DNA from: Hofstenia miamia
Lineage: Eukaryota > Xenacoelomorpha > Acoela
Length of the DNA stretch: 64,000 bases
Assembly (NCBI GenBank): GCA_004352715.1
Contig: SCFE01000078.1
Span: 1,352,519 to 1,416,518 of the forward strand
Direction of reading: 5' to 3'
The position numbers and the translations under genes are program-made. The notes beneath the pieces are model-generated. The model worked only from the letters and a program-made list of their open reading frames with translations. It was not told the origin of the DNA and ran no database searches. Positions 22,783-37,500 of the stretch are shown piece by piece (the stretch's first letter is position 1; each line of letters starts with the position of its first letter).

Positions 22783-25424
22783 GTAAGTGTTTTATAAACG
22801 ATGTTTAAGTTTTGAGACAATATGCAAGAATTTAAAGTAAATGTTTTAGTTGTATTTGCCTGGTATGTATTTTTATTACTTTGCATTTTGCATGGCTTTT
22901 ACTTTGGTTTGATTATAATGTATTTTGCTCTCCCAAATTTATTTGTTACAGTCCAAGTGTAGTCTTGCATATTTATTGACAAACAAAATCACAATATTTT
23001 TTTCCATTTTTGGCCTTGAGCTATTTCATACCTTTTTGGGTTGTGAGGAACTAAACGTACAGCATTATGTATATAAAATAAAATTTTGACAAAATTGTTT
23101 GCGCGCCTGATCTCAACTATGTAAGTTCCATGCGTTAGCATTTATAAATATGAAAGTCCAATCATGAACCTATTAAATTCACTTGCAATATTTCTTTCTT
23201 ATAGGTGTGATCATTAAGTCTTCCGCAAATTTAACCACGTTTGAAGGGTAAAAATCTTGCAAGTCGGAAACTTACACTAAAAATAACATCCGGCCTAAAA
23301 TTAATCCTTGAGGAACTCCCCTTATAATACTATTGAGTCGTTTCCTTCATACATATCTTTATCTTGAACGTGTCGGTTGCTGGATTAGTTCGTAATCCAT
23401 TTTATATACCCCTTAGGAGAATTCAGTACTATCAATTTGTCAACTGATTTTGGAGTTAAGAAATTTTCTCCAGCAATGCAAATGGAGCAATAGCTGAGGA
23501 AAATTTTCGTTTATAAGCAAATTGACTATTATAAGGGCCACATAGCAGTTGAGATTTGGCACTGTTCACTAGCGTGTACTCGAAAATTTTAGCTAGAGCA
23601 AAAGTTAATTAAATAAGTCGAAAAATCCTAAATGCCAAATCATGACTATATGGAATATGGAATTTGCTAATTCAAGCAATATTATCATAACCATGGCCTT
23701 AAGGGTTGGGTAACAAGTGGCGTTATGAGTGGCCTCCAGTCAACTACTTCATCGTTATTCATGTCCACCTGAGTAGCATAGTCGAATTCGTCTTGCCAAT
23801 CTCAAGACAAAAATTCGACAAAAAATCATTCAAGTTTATTTAATGTGGATTTAATATCTCCAAGAGGGGAAAAGACGTTTTGCTTGAGTTGATATTTCTG
23901 GCTTCACTGATAGCGTTCCATATTTTGGATGAATCAATGCATGTTTAACTCCAAACTATTTAGTTTTCCGAATTTCTCTTTTCAATTTATCACTGTAATG
24001 TCTATAAAAATCAAGGCTGTTGGCTTACTTCTTCCTATTTTTGAGTTCTTTAAGATTTGCCATTATTCACGTTGGGCCTTGGTCGGTATGTCGACAACAG
24101 TTTTAGAGATTGAATTTATTACACAATTGAATTTCAACTTTGTCGTTTTTACTGTTAGCGCGATTTATATCATCAAAGTCGCATTTAGGCATTATCTCAC
24201 AGAAGGCAGTAACATTGCTTTCATGCAAATCATGAACAAAGTGATATATATACTACCAGGACGTAGTTAATTATTTGGTGTAGTACATTAAAATATAACC
24301 ACCATATTTACTTGTAAAATTGATATTCATTCTCACAAATTATTTAACGACATTAGGTGACAAGGCAGTAATTTCAGTGCAGAAAATTCCTGCGATTGAA
24401 TATCACAAAAGCCCATTTATATTTTATACATGGTAAATAAAATAGATATCAAAAGTGAGTGTTTTAGTAACATATTTATAAGTTAAGTTTGAGTTCTAGT
24501 ATTTACTGTTTTTGCGTTTCTTAAGTTTTTAAGGGATGTTTACTTTTTTGCTGTGCTTTTAATATCAACTATAGGTATGAACATAAGTTCTTGATACTGT
24601 TATTTCTACTTTAAATCTCCATAAAGCAAATGTATTTTTGATGGAAATTAGCAAATCATAGTTGTAACTTTGCGACTTGGTGAAGGCCGGTAAAATGAAT
24701 GACCTGATTACCCGGTTTGCTCAGAGCATGCTTGCTTATACATTGAAATAAAATAGTAAGCAACTCTAGTCTTCACTGAGATTCGAATGTTGCGCCTCAT
24801 TATAAAGTCGTAAATATATTTTAGAGATAAAATTGCAACATCTCCCATTATTTAGGGTGTTTCACCTCAATTAAGCTTCAGTTAAATTTCTTGTTATTGA
24901 AAATATCAGTCTTGGAATGATTCTAGTATTTGCACTAATGTATTGTTTTTTAATGTAACAAAAAATTTTACTTAGATTTTGACCGAATTTCAAAACTTAA
25001 TAATAATTGAATATTAAACCATTTCAACATAAAGTACTGCTATACTAAACTACAAAAACTATTTATGATATACTTGGCATTTGTGAAATTCAGTTCATAT
25101 ATTGAACCTGACTTTCTTGAGATTAGCTTTTTGTGTACATTTGTTTGTTTAATTTGCTTTGTAAAATAATTGTGAATTGATTGAATATGAAGCTTTGACG
25201 AAAAAATTGACCGGTGAACAAATCTTTGGCCCGTTAGAACTCTTTTGCATTTGTGAGGAGCATGCACTATCAACGAAGTAAAAAAGCTATGCGTTAATTT
25301 TTTCTTGGTATAGTTAAGAAAGAGTAGCGTTTTTCCAATATCTAACTTATCAAATTCAAAAAATGAGAATCCAAGTCCTTGTTTTGTGCCTTGCTATTGC
25401 TAAAGGTTTAAAAACGTTAGAAAA

Positions 25425-25457
<33 letters not shown>

Positions 25458-25556
25458 NNNNNNNNNNNNNNNNNNNNNNNNNNNNNNNNNNNNNNNNNNN
25501 NNNNNNNNNNNNNNNNNNNNNNNNNNNNNNNNNNNNNNNNNNNNNNNNNNNNNNNN

Positions 25557-25591
<35 letters not shown>

Positions 25592-28500
25592 AATTATTCA
25601 GTAGTGTATGTGTAGGACTTAAATTCATAGTTCCTTTCCAGTAATTTGAATCTCACTATCCGAAATGAATCCCACGCCTTATTCAAATATGATGTCTGCC
25701 CCTGACACTGAACTTCATATAAAAACCAAATAATTGGTGAATCGATGGAGAGTATTGGAAATTGAAGCGAACGCCTTGAATCAAGGTTTTTCGGCATTAT
25801 AAAGAGTCCCATACATTTAATTTTTCTTGGCCAATCTTGATAATTTTTAATAAACATTTTGTTCGAATTTCATATTGTATTTTTTATAATGCAATAGAAT
25901 AAGATCAATCCAATCATTTGGAAATTGAATTTATGTAAAAAAATTAAAACACTTCTCCATAACTTGTGAAGAAAGTGGAATATCTTAGAAACTTAAACAC
26001 TTTCCCAACCATTGGAATGGGCGCAGGGCTGTACCCCTAAATAATAAACAAGGGTGGTCTAAAATTGAGTACTGTATTTTTATGTTATATTTCGTCCAAA
26101 TATAGTTTTTCAAAAAATATTTTCCAGCACCATTAACAATAATATTACCTTAACATGTCAAATTTACTAAGATGTACTGAGCCTTCCCCCTGAGCACCCC
26201 TTCGAGTACACTCAAGTACACCCCTTTAGGCCACGGTTAGACTGCATGATTCGTAGCAAGAAAAGTTACAAAATCACCTCACATCGCTAATTATCTCGGT
26301 GGTTAGATGTGTGATTCTAACAAAATGTGACAGATCAACGTCACAAATCACATAGTCTAACCGTAGCCATATCAAACTTGAAAATATGAGAAGAGGAATA
26401 GACAATACTTTTAACGGGAGTGCATTTATCAGTTAGTTATCATAGCATACATTTTGTCCATTTTTTCAGCTTGGTATCCTATTTTAACTGTTTCGTATTT
26501 GATATATACTTCAATATCAAGTATTGTAATTATATAATAATAAATTTGATTTTTCCTTTGATCAACTTGACTTTTTATTTAGTGAATGCGATTTTTCATT
26601 TGATAAGATTCAGTTTTTTTATTTGATGAATTGAATTTTTTATTTGTTGAATTTGATTTTTTATTTGGTGAAGCTAAATTTTCATTTAAAATGATGTATG
26701 AAAAGTGTAGACGTTATTTTTGAATTGCAGGATCTTTTAAGACCTTTTAATAATTTCCTGAGGTTCCACCATCAGGAAAATCATCGCATTACTGATTAGT
26801 TTGTTATTTAGAAATTAAAACCGCATCCTGATTCATTTATAACTGATAGATTAAAGTGCGAATCAGCGTTCAGCGTGCAGAAATTAATTGTAACTGGATT
26901 TTGAATGGGTAAAGTGGCACGTGGTGATTTAATAAGTAAATTATTAATTAGTTGTTAGTCATACGCGACCTCCGAAGAGAACCGTAAATTATTGAGTATT
27001 TTTTCCAATAAATTTTCCCTTGTAGCCTTTTAACTTCTTCTGTCGGACAATGATGATTTGAGCATGTGTAATATTGCGCGCGGGGAAAGATTAATTTTAT
27101 TCTCACGATTAGCCGGGGCAGTTGAGCGCCGTTTGACAATGCCCCCAACATAGCGCAGGTGTGTTTTGGGTGCGATGCGTTGACGTAGATCAATTTAACG
27201 CGGTATTGCCTATGGACAGTTTTACAGATAGTGGCTGTTGGGGATGCACAAAAATGCCCCTGAATAATGAGTCTAAAGAGGATTCTTCGTCAAAAGTTGT
27301 TTCCAATTACTTGGTATGCTTAAATTTGACAATTAAAAGTCACAAATATATTTCTTTATGAGTGAATTTATTTTCTATGCACATATAATATTATGTAATA
27401 ATTTATTTAGTTTTTATGCGATTTTCCTTACAGCATGTGTCTTGTCTAATATTTTTTGAAAAGTGTATTATAAATTTTGTATTAACATTTATTTTAGATT
27501 TTTTAAATTTTTTGGATGTCATGTTAAATTTTGCGTTATTTTTTGATTTTACAAATACAGCATATAGGTCTTTGTATATTTATGAAAAACAGATTTCACG
27601 TTTCAGTATTTTTTAGAAAATTTGAATCTTCCATTTGTCTTTAGTTTTTAGTTTCTACACAATAATCCTTTACGTTAATACCAAAAAAATATTTTTTCTC
27701 TAATATTTATTATTAAATTACTTTTATGAAATTCTAAGTAAATGACTCAGGATGTTTTTAGGAGCGCTCAGTTTAGCATTAACAAAGTAAGAATAGCAAA
27801 TCACTTGATTTTACACATTGTTCATATCTATAATTTAATAATATCTGTAGATAACATAACTTCCAACATATATTAAAAATTCATTAAATTTTGAGTTGGA
27901 ATTTGATGTTGAATTTATACATTTAGATAATTTAAGTATCACATATTTTTTCAAATTGCATTTATTTTCGAGTTTGAGTACTTAAAATTAGAGTACTCTA
28001 TAGCATGGTTTGTTAGAGTTGTATAAATTATCATTAAAATGCATGTTAATTTAGAATCCCACAAATTAGGAATTTCATCATGTTGTTTGATGAAATTATC
28101 CTCCAATGGGGTTGCTTGGTTTTAAATAGATATTGATTTCTGCATGATAGTCCATTCATAGCTTAATACATAGTTAATGAAGAAGGTGCAAATTGCAAAA
28201 TAGAAATAACGTTCACAAGTTACCACCCACAATGTTTTGAGCATTTTACATTCAAAAATGCCCCTATTAAAACAATTTTGTATAAATTGCAATAGAGAAA
28301 TAATAGCTTATTCAGTCTAAAAAAAATTATCTGAAATAACTGATTTTTAAACCATTAAGTACCATGATCTCCAATTGGGGATCAGCAAAAATGGCCTATT
28401 TATTTCATTACTACATGCCTTCAAAAGAGTGGTTTTTTGTTACATTTTGTGAAGGGATAAATCAAGGGCAAGCTCTAAATTGACGAGAATCAATAGCTCT

Positions 28501-31500
28501 CAATTCAATATTTTGTAAGTTTTGTTTAAAAGTGGGTTCAACTTACATTTATTTTTTGATGCTATCTGACAGTGAGATTTTTTTCATTCCATTTCTAATG
28601 GTCCGAAAGCCTCCATTGCTATTGACATACATAATTTCACTTGTCCAAATCAAAGAAAACCCTTCTGAATAATTTTCACAAATACTCCATTTTTTAGTTC
28701 TTGTTGGTTTAATTGAATTTTTTGAAAAATTTCCTTCATTACTCACTAGAGATCATAAAATGTTAAAAAATCTGCCGTTTGAATGGTGTGTTCAGGCTAG
28801 AATTTGTTTAGGGTGGCGTCAACAAAAGCAAGCAACTGTTTAGCTGTTTTAACATAGACATTTATTTTGCTCAACACTGAGTAACCTGTAGTCAAGACAA
28901 CATTGATTTAGTGTGAACTATAATTTTAACTGAAATCATGAAAATTCAAAAACATTTTTTTCAAATTTCATTCACTTTTCCATAGTATTACATTTGCTGC
29001 TATTAATATATTCATTCCAATGTTCAGGTTTCTTGTGATATTTTTGTTAAGATTAATCCTATAATATTTGATTGCGAATTTTGTTTGTTTGCTTATTTAC
29101 TAAGATAAAATTTATAAATACATTCCTTGTTTGAGAGAAATCCATCGAGTTTATGAGTTCATATGCACCTCGAATGTGTTACGGTGGTCTAATGGTCTTA
29201 CAAGCATGGACATTCTATTCCTTTCAAAATTCTTGTTGGATTCACCCATTATGAAACAACAATGCTACTCTTATAATTATCGTGATTACATATAAATCAA
29301 CCAAAGTTCCAATTTTTGCAGTATTTACTGTACGAAACAAGTTAGAGACCCCGTACATTGGTTAAGCTATTGCGAATTGGAAAGCCCTGGTTGCTTGCAA
29401 CGTTTGCTTAGCCTTGCTGAAATATAACGTTTTTTTCAACCATCTGCTGTACACCTCGCCTGTATCCGAGATCCATGCTATTTCCAAGAGTGTGGCTTAC
29501 TTTGCATCTTCACCGTAGTTTTGCATAGTGAACTCAGCATGTTTATTCATCATGAATTTGTAGGAAAATTGCACTTAAATGTCAGAGATTATAATTCTAA
29601 TGTAAAATTTGTCATCTCGAGCAAGCTTTGCCAATTCCAATTCAATGCTAAAGTGCTCCATTGTTTTCTCAAATATAGACAATTAGTTCTTTATTTACCG
29701 AAAAATACATCTAATCTTAAAATCGTCGCATAATCCTTTGGATTTACCTGCTTTGTTACTGGGTTCAATTAATAGAGTTTAGTCTAGATGCGCATGTATT
29801 TTAAACTTAGTACCGGTAGAGATAAATCCATTTAATATATTCAATTTCTTAGGAAAGGTCTGCAAAACACTTGGACTTTTGTGCATTTCATTTTTAGTTT
29901 CTCATCTGGACAGCATTCGCTTGCGAGTTCTTATGAATAACCATCACATAGATATTGAATTTGATTCGCACTTCGTAAATATTTTCAATGATTTCGCTGT
30001 TACTGATTTTATATTGTGATACATTATTTTTAAGAATATACGAAATTTTGTGGATACGTGTTTAGCTTTATATATTAAAAACATTATGTGTAAATTTAGA
30101 TTTGTTTAATTTTGGGTTAAGCTAAGATTTTCCATCTTCCGTTTTGAATAAGCCGATTGTTAAAGATTTTATATAAGAAACATTATCTTTATGTCAAATT
30201 TATTCATCTACGTCACATAATGAAGAATTCCTGCGGAATTTAATAATGCTTAGCAGTCAGAAATATATGACGGAAAATTATATTTGAAATGAACATTTTG
30301 AGTTTCGTATGCTTTGAAATTTTCTGAGAATCTTTTCCTTCTAACGATGGCTAGATTATTACGCCAACGTGTTCTAGGCTAAAATTCGTTTACTGCAGCA
30401 ATATGTTACCGATCTTACAGAGCAGAATGAAGTACTTGTTCAAACAATGGAAGAGATCGAACAGGAGTGCAACGAAAGAGTGGCTAAACTTGAAGAAAGG
30501 ATTCTGGAGACAAACAATTCGGCTAAGGTAATTTATTGAAAGTAACTCTACCTACTTCGTTTAAATAGATATTAAATTCCTTAACACTATTGAAATATTA
30601 ATTAATTTCAGCGGGTGACGATTGTTTCCAAAGTAATAATAATGTTTAGAACTATCTGAAGAAGTGTCATGATAAAGAAAGCGAGCTTCAGCAGATTCTC
30701 CAACACAAAAGTTTCGTAGAAAGAGAACTACAGGTATACATGGTATTCAATAACGTGTAATTGATTTGCGTTTCTTAGCTTCATCAGGATTCTTCACAAG
30801 AATGGCATGAAGAGCGGACTACCCTTCGCCAGAAAAACAACGATTACAACAATGATCTCAGTTGTTTAATGCAGTTACTCGCTAAAAACAGGCCACTTAA
30901 AAAATCAGACGTATGTTTTTTATGAATGTAGAACTCATTTTAATGAATAACTTTAGATAAATGCAATTAATTTAAGAATAATTTCACCAGACGATGTACT
31001 TGCACTTATTGATGAAGACACTTCTGTGTAATGATTTATTTTTAATATGTTTATTTAATCATTCATTTAGGGGATATTATAATAATGATCTTCTCAACGA
31101 TCAAATACAGACACTTCATGCTCAATTGGATCAAAGGGATTCGACCATTGCCAATCTTCAGAAGGACGTCATCAAGTCAAACAATCAAATTGCAGATCTT
31201 AACTCCGAGGTTATTCATTATCTTATCAATACTTGTCTGTTTTATGGAGATGATAAATACAAAGTAACATATTTATCGCAAGATTGATTTGTTTGTTCAT
31301 ACTGTTTATGTGATATAAGACTTCTGTTTCAATTCACCAAATAATTTCTGCTTTATTTAAACATAAAAATTTTTACTTCTGAGACTAGATTTATTTACGA
31401 ACTTGAATTTTAGATATCTCAAATTCAAGCAGTACATTCAAGAGAGATCCGAGAAATTTCAAAAATTCCCACTGACAGCACAGAACAAGGAACAATGATA

Positions 31501-34500
31501 ATGAACTTAAAACAGGATTTAAAGCGTGCTCTAGAATCGTCAAATCGTTTGCAGGAAGAGGTAACTACTTTAATTATGAATACAGTCCTACTATTTTACC
31601 CTCAGTCGTATAGCAAATTCGCTAATTTTTGACCCATTGTGAAAACAGGAATGGGTGATATATTATGATATATATATTGCAGACCATCCTTCCAAGGTCC
31701 GCCTTCTGATTAATACTCCAGAACCGTACACTAGGATGTTTTGCAGTGCTATTTCAGCGAAAACTCGAAGTTGGTGTTTCTTAAAATTACTAACTACATT
31801 CTCAGAATAGTCGACATTAAATTAATAGAAAATAAATTAGATAATGGAGAAGCAAAGCGAAATCGACACCTTAAATCGCAACATCACTGAACTTCACTGC
31901 ACTCTTGCTGAGAAGGAGAGTGAGGCAGCTACTAGAGCTCAGTCACTCCAAGCTCAAAAACAGAAGGAAGAATCATTTTTAGATGAAATGACTAAATACG
32001 AGGCACTCCTACAACAGTTGAAAATTGAAGCTACTGATGCGAGATCTCTTCAGAAACAATATGCCTATGATGTATGCATGTCTAGACATAATCCAAAATT
32101 TAACTAATATATTATTTAGGCACAGCACTTTGAGCGAAGGGTGAAGTTACTAGAAGACGAACTTCACAGTTCCCGTTTGGAGTGTGCAAGAGCAGTTGAA
32201 GAAGTATACATTTATAATTTTTTACAATTTCTCAACATTTTTCATAGTCTGGATACTTGATAAGATTGCTATTAAGTTATCTAAGATTTATTGAAAAAGT
32301 TTTGAATTGTTCCAATTATATGTTTCATCGCAGTAAATTAACAAAATTCTGGAATAAAGATTTCATATACACTTGTACAAAAGTTTTTAAGCAAATAGAA
32401 ATTTTCTCATCGGTAATTTTAAATGAGTAGCAGCTTTTGTAGCTTTCCTTTATATGTATTTGGCAGTTACTGTATAATGATGTATTTTTTTAACAGCTTT
32501 GAAAAATCCAAATTTTGAAATCCAATTATTTTAGCATTCATTCAATTCTGACTCCTATTTAAAAAAATGAATTTGTTAATAAGAACAAGTCGTGTTAATA
32601 CAAGTGAGAATATTTTTCAGCAGATTTCAGTGTTAACGCATTTTAAGAACTTCTCAATATTCAACTGCTTTTGACGATGCAATTTCACATCATTCCAAAT
32701 CAAGATTTATAGATTTTTTGGGACAGTATAAAGTATAAATGTTTGTGATAGCTAAATTACCTAGTTGTTAAGAGATTTTTAACTCAACATACTTACTTCT
32801 TCTATCCTCTTTACTTGTAGGAAACTTTTTTTAATCAGTAATGATTCGATCATATTCCAATAAAATATCCTTGGCTATTAATGTTGCTAAGAGATAAATT
32901 TTAAATTCATAATTATTTAGATTGAACATCTGCAAAATTCTGTAAAAGAGGCCACTATGTCGACACATTGTCATCAAGACTTACTTAAATCAGAGGTAGT
33001 TTTTAATTAAAGTAGCTTATTCTATTCGAAATGTTATAGCTCTCTCGAAGAGATGATACAATTCAAAAACTCAGAAAAGAGGTTCTATCTTTACAAAATC
33101 ATCGTGACAGTGCAATGGCAGAGGTGTTGATTCCTGATTTTAAAATAGAGTATTACATGTAGAATTTCAATGCTTACACCTTGTATCTACGCGAATCACG
33201 AATTCATGGCACATGATGGATTAGACTGTGCGATGTAACTAAATCAATTGAAAATTTTTTATATTAGCAACCTCCTTTCTTCAAAATCAAAACATCCCTT
33301 TCTACAAAAGTACTTTAAGTTATTGTCAATGAGACATTGCATTCCAACAGGCTATTTACCACACATGCAGTATTGAAGACACTCTTTGGAATGTGTTCTT
33401 ATGTCTTTTATGTATAGGTTCATACCAAACATTGAATTATATTTATAAATTCATTTTGATAAATTCATTTATAAAAATTTATGAAAGCCGGTTTTAGTTG
33501 GATGAAAGTGGAAGAGTGCTGCAGAAGATGAAATCCAACTATCAGGATAAAGTTCAAGAGGTAAACAATATTTTTGCAGCTGAAGTCAGGGTCATATAAA
33601 TTTTATCAATATTATGAAATTTTTAATATTTCTGAAAATGTTCTTTACAGATCTTTGAATATTTGCACAACTACCCAACTGCATGTAAAATACACCTATT
33701 TTGGTGGATTTTCGGTATCCTTAATATTAATAAAGGTAGATTTTAGGGAGAAAAACTAAACATCCGATAGGAAAATTCATAAATCAGAAATATATTTCAA
33801 ATCATCACAAAACTCTCTTGTAATTAATGGTGTTTATAAACTATTGTCTATGACTATATTTTTATATTTATCGTTGATTTATTGAGGTGTCTAGTGGCAA
33901 CAGAAAAACCCAATAGTTAATTTTTTATGATTATAATATAATATACATGTATTTTTAATAAAACACAGTATTTTTTAATGAAACACACAGAAACATATAT
34001 ATTCAACAAAAAAGAGAGGTTTATTAGAAACAAAGCAGAAAAAACTAGAGTAATTTAGTGGTCTAGAGGATCAGTACGTTGGCCCTCATTGTTTTTGAAC
34101 AATTCCATTCGCATTCAGGTTCGTTGTGCCATTTTTTGAGAGAATTCCTTGATACGCTAGCAAAAGCTGTAGTAGTCGCATGCTTTAGCTGATCAATGGT
34201 TTCGTATCTAATACCAGAAACTTCATCTTTAATTAAACCCCTAATGAGTTGTTTGAAGTGCTCAAGTCAGGACTTCGTGGTGGCCAATCCATTGATCAGG
34301 AAACTCTGCCTTTAGCAGCGCTCTCACAGAAAGTACAAAATGTGCAGGTGCAACATCTTTCTGTAGCCATACACGATCCTTAATATCAAGTTCTATTAAC
34401 TTGGAAATTAACCAGTTTCTAATCATGTTGGCATATGATTCCTGGTTGACATTGCCATCAAAGAAATAAGGACCAATCAAATGTTCAGATGTTTAATGCA

Positions 34501-37500
34501 GCCCAAATCATGACATGTGGAGGATTATTTTCAACTTCTTTGTGAAAGAGGTTTTCTTTAGGCCAGAAATATATGTTTCGACTTTTAGAACTTTTATAAC
34601 TGGCGGATTCATGCATTCATCTTGGACCATCAGGAAAGCGATTTCTCACAGAATTATTTTCTTCGATCCATATCTTCACCTGACAACTGATTTACCGATA
34701 TGGGCTTATAAGCTTTGATATCCAAGTCCCTTTTCATATGATCCATCATGGTAGCTCTTGGTATTCCAAGTTCAGCAGAACGTTTTCTGGTGGATTTCTT
34801 GAGAGACTGTTGCAGTGATTCTTGAACACCAGCACACGTTTCCTTTCGTGTTTCAGGCCTGCCACTTGCCTGATCCAGAATGCTACCTGTTTAAAAACTT
34901 TCTTCTCCCACAGATTACTTCTTGATGACTTCCATAGTCATGTCATTCCTGATGCGCTCGTGAACCTAAACAGCAGAAATTAAGCCCTCCTCAAAAGTAA
35001 ATACACTGATGTCATAACCTGAAAAAATAAATGAAATAAATAGTTTTAACAACATTAGAATATTAAAATCAATCATATTTAATCATATTTAACAGCATTA
35101 AAATATTAAAAATAGAGTCTTCTGGGACTTTTCGGCCACATTGTACATCATAACTTGATGACTTTATAAAAATGTTTATATATATATACACCATTCAAAA
35201 TGTATACTCTGAGGTTCCGAATGATCGGGGGGGGGGGGGGATCTGNNNNNNNNNNNNNNNNNNNNNNNNNNNNNNNNNNNNNNNNNNNNNNNNNNNNNNN
35301 NNNNNNNNNNNNNNNNNNNNNNNNNNNNNNNNNNNNNNNNNNNNNNNNNNNNNATCGGGGGGGTGGGATCTGCGATTTCTAAAAATTTTGCATATCAAAA
35401 ATGGGATTGTCTAAATTATTGGAATATCTTTTAAATTATCCAAATATCTGAGTAACGTAATACTCAATTAATCCTAATCTAATGTTCAAATTTGTACAAT
35501 ATTATTAATTAAGCAGCTTTTCTAAAAAAGGAAATGTGCAAATCAAAAAACGGGGGAGGGGGGCGTTCCCGAATTATCGGGACCTTAGAGTATGAGCCAT
35601 CTTTGTATTCTAGTTTCCATTTAAGTGGCTTTTATTTCTGTTTAGGTCGAGCGATTGAGTTCCAAAGTTGCTGGACTCGAGAAAAACTTGGAAGATACTC
35701 AGTGTAATTACTACCGTTCTAGTGAAAAAGTGAGTTTCATATTTTATCAAATTTATTAAAGCTCTAATTTGTGTAGATTTCACAATATGAGGAAAAGGTA
35801 GCAAAATCTGATCGTGAAATCAATCGAATCCTTCCAGATTTGGATAGTTACAAACGGGAGAACGAAGCCTTGAAGAAGCGAGTTTCGGAATTTGAAATCG
35901 ATCAAATGCGCGCAAAAGAAGCATTTACTGTCGAGGTAATTTAAACGAAATATATTTTTAAATTCTAGTTAAAATTTATTTCTTTCCATAGAAACATAAC
36001 GCAAATTTTGTATCTCTAAAATATAGTGTTTATTTGTTTTAGATTGTAGATCCCAGCCTTGAGTAAGTTTAAATTCATGCTTGGCATCACCTTATCATTT
36101 ACCGTATTTATTCGAATATAGTACTTGCTAATTGTTTTTAGCTAACAAAGAACTAAAAAATGTTTATAGTTTATCACGTTGATATTTATAAGAAGTGCTT
36201 GTTAGCTGCAAGTGTTCAACAACGTTTGTCAATATTGATCTGAGCTGAAAGAAAACTGAAAAGAAATCGCATCGGTTTTTCATTGAAATTTACTCGTAGA
36301 CTCCGTACACGCTTGGGTTTTATATTTGAATGAATACGGTAATTATCATGTAATTCCAAACCGAATATAGACTCAAACGATTTATTTACTTTGGTAATTT
36401 ATTTCACACTAAATGCTTTTAGACTTATAAAGTTTTACTGTACTCATTTTAGGGGATATTTCGTCGGGTAATATATATTGAGTGGCATGTTGTATATTCA
36501 AATTGTAAAACATATTGTACTTTGTTTTACATCATTTTCTATGTAAAACACCTTAGAACGATTTTAGTTTGAATTCATTAGCATAAGAATTGAAGTTTAG
36601 GTGTTGGAAAACATTAACCTGTGTGCAAAAACGCAAAAATCAAACTCCAACCCTATGAGGTCATGAGATCTCTAATTTCTTTGAAAAAACGCACCACGAT
36701 AATTTAATTTGTTTCATTAGAAGAAATTCGTTTATTCGCTGAAACGCTATGATAGCATTTGCAACGGTGAGTTTTAAAAAATAAACTAATTTGGAAAGAG
36801 TTGTCTGCTGTCATAAATTGACATTTTTAGATATTAATTTCATTAATTCGCGGGTTAACAAGAACTTCTGATTCAATAATTGCAATTGACGTAATAATAA
36901 AGATCCAATGAAATATACTGAAATTAATTATTAATTATTTCCGTATGCTTTCTCAAAACAGATATTATGACTTTAATTTAATTGCCCTAGTGTTGTATTT
37001 GCGTTCGTGACTCATGATATCGTTTAAAAGGCATTTTTGTTGCTTTAAAATTTATTATTCTTATTGCATAATAATTGTCCTGATAATTGTTGCAAAATCA
37101 TTGGTATCTTCGGCCCATACCTATGGAACTGTGATCAACTTAAACTTTAAAGATCTTTCAAGTTCTTTAAAGTTCTTTTAAGTTTTTAAAAGTGTTACTA
37201 TAATTTAAATATTATTAACTTGGTTTTCATAGCATAACAAAATAATATGAAATTCTTGGAAATTGGTCATTAAATATTAATTTGCGTTATAATTTAAGTT
37301 GAGTTTCTTTCAGTTTTCAAAATGCAATGAAACGTATTTATTGGAATACAGAATTGATTGTGGGCTTTGAAGACAAAGTTAGCAAACCATATACTCCAAT
37401 GCACTTTTTTAAGAACCAACCTGATATTTTAAATATTCTTATAAGAACCTGAATAACATGAAATGTTTTAAAAACCATTTGCTTAAAATTTATACATTAA

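Larger units (their letters stand above)
22783..30398 (+). other. Intron 1 of the coiled-coil gene (7.6 kb)
   Basis: Contains a minus-strand LINE fragment (about 23190-24270), a (TA)n run interrupted by a gap (25428-25587), a MITE (26229-26369), a T-rich tandem repeat (about 26540-26690) and a possible alternative first exon (27212-27313). The remainder (27.4-30.4 kb) shows nothing I recognise. Confidence 0.7.

Noticed and set aside
23929-24270. Plus-strand 113-codon hydrophobic frame
   Set aside because: The opposite strand carries the linker region of a LINE ORF2 (KLKREIRKTK); the plus frame is its shadow.
29170-29260. tRNA-like A-box (GGTGGTCTAATGG) suggesting a tRNA or SINE
   Set aside because: No B-box with GTTCRANYC and no cloverleaf pairing were found.
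30612-30649. Alternative acceptor CAG at 30609-30611 for exon 3
   Set aside because: It puts the following codons out of frame with exon 4; the TTTAG at 30645-30649 restores frame and heptads.
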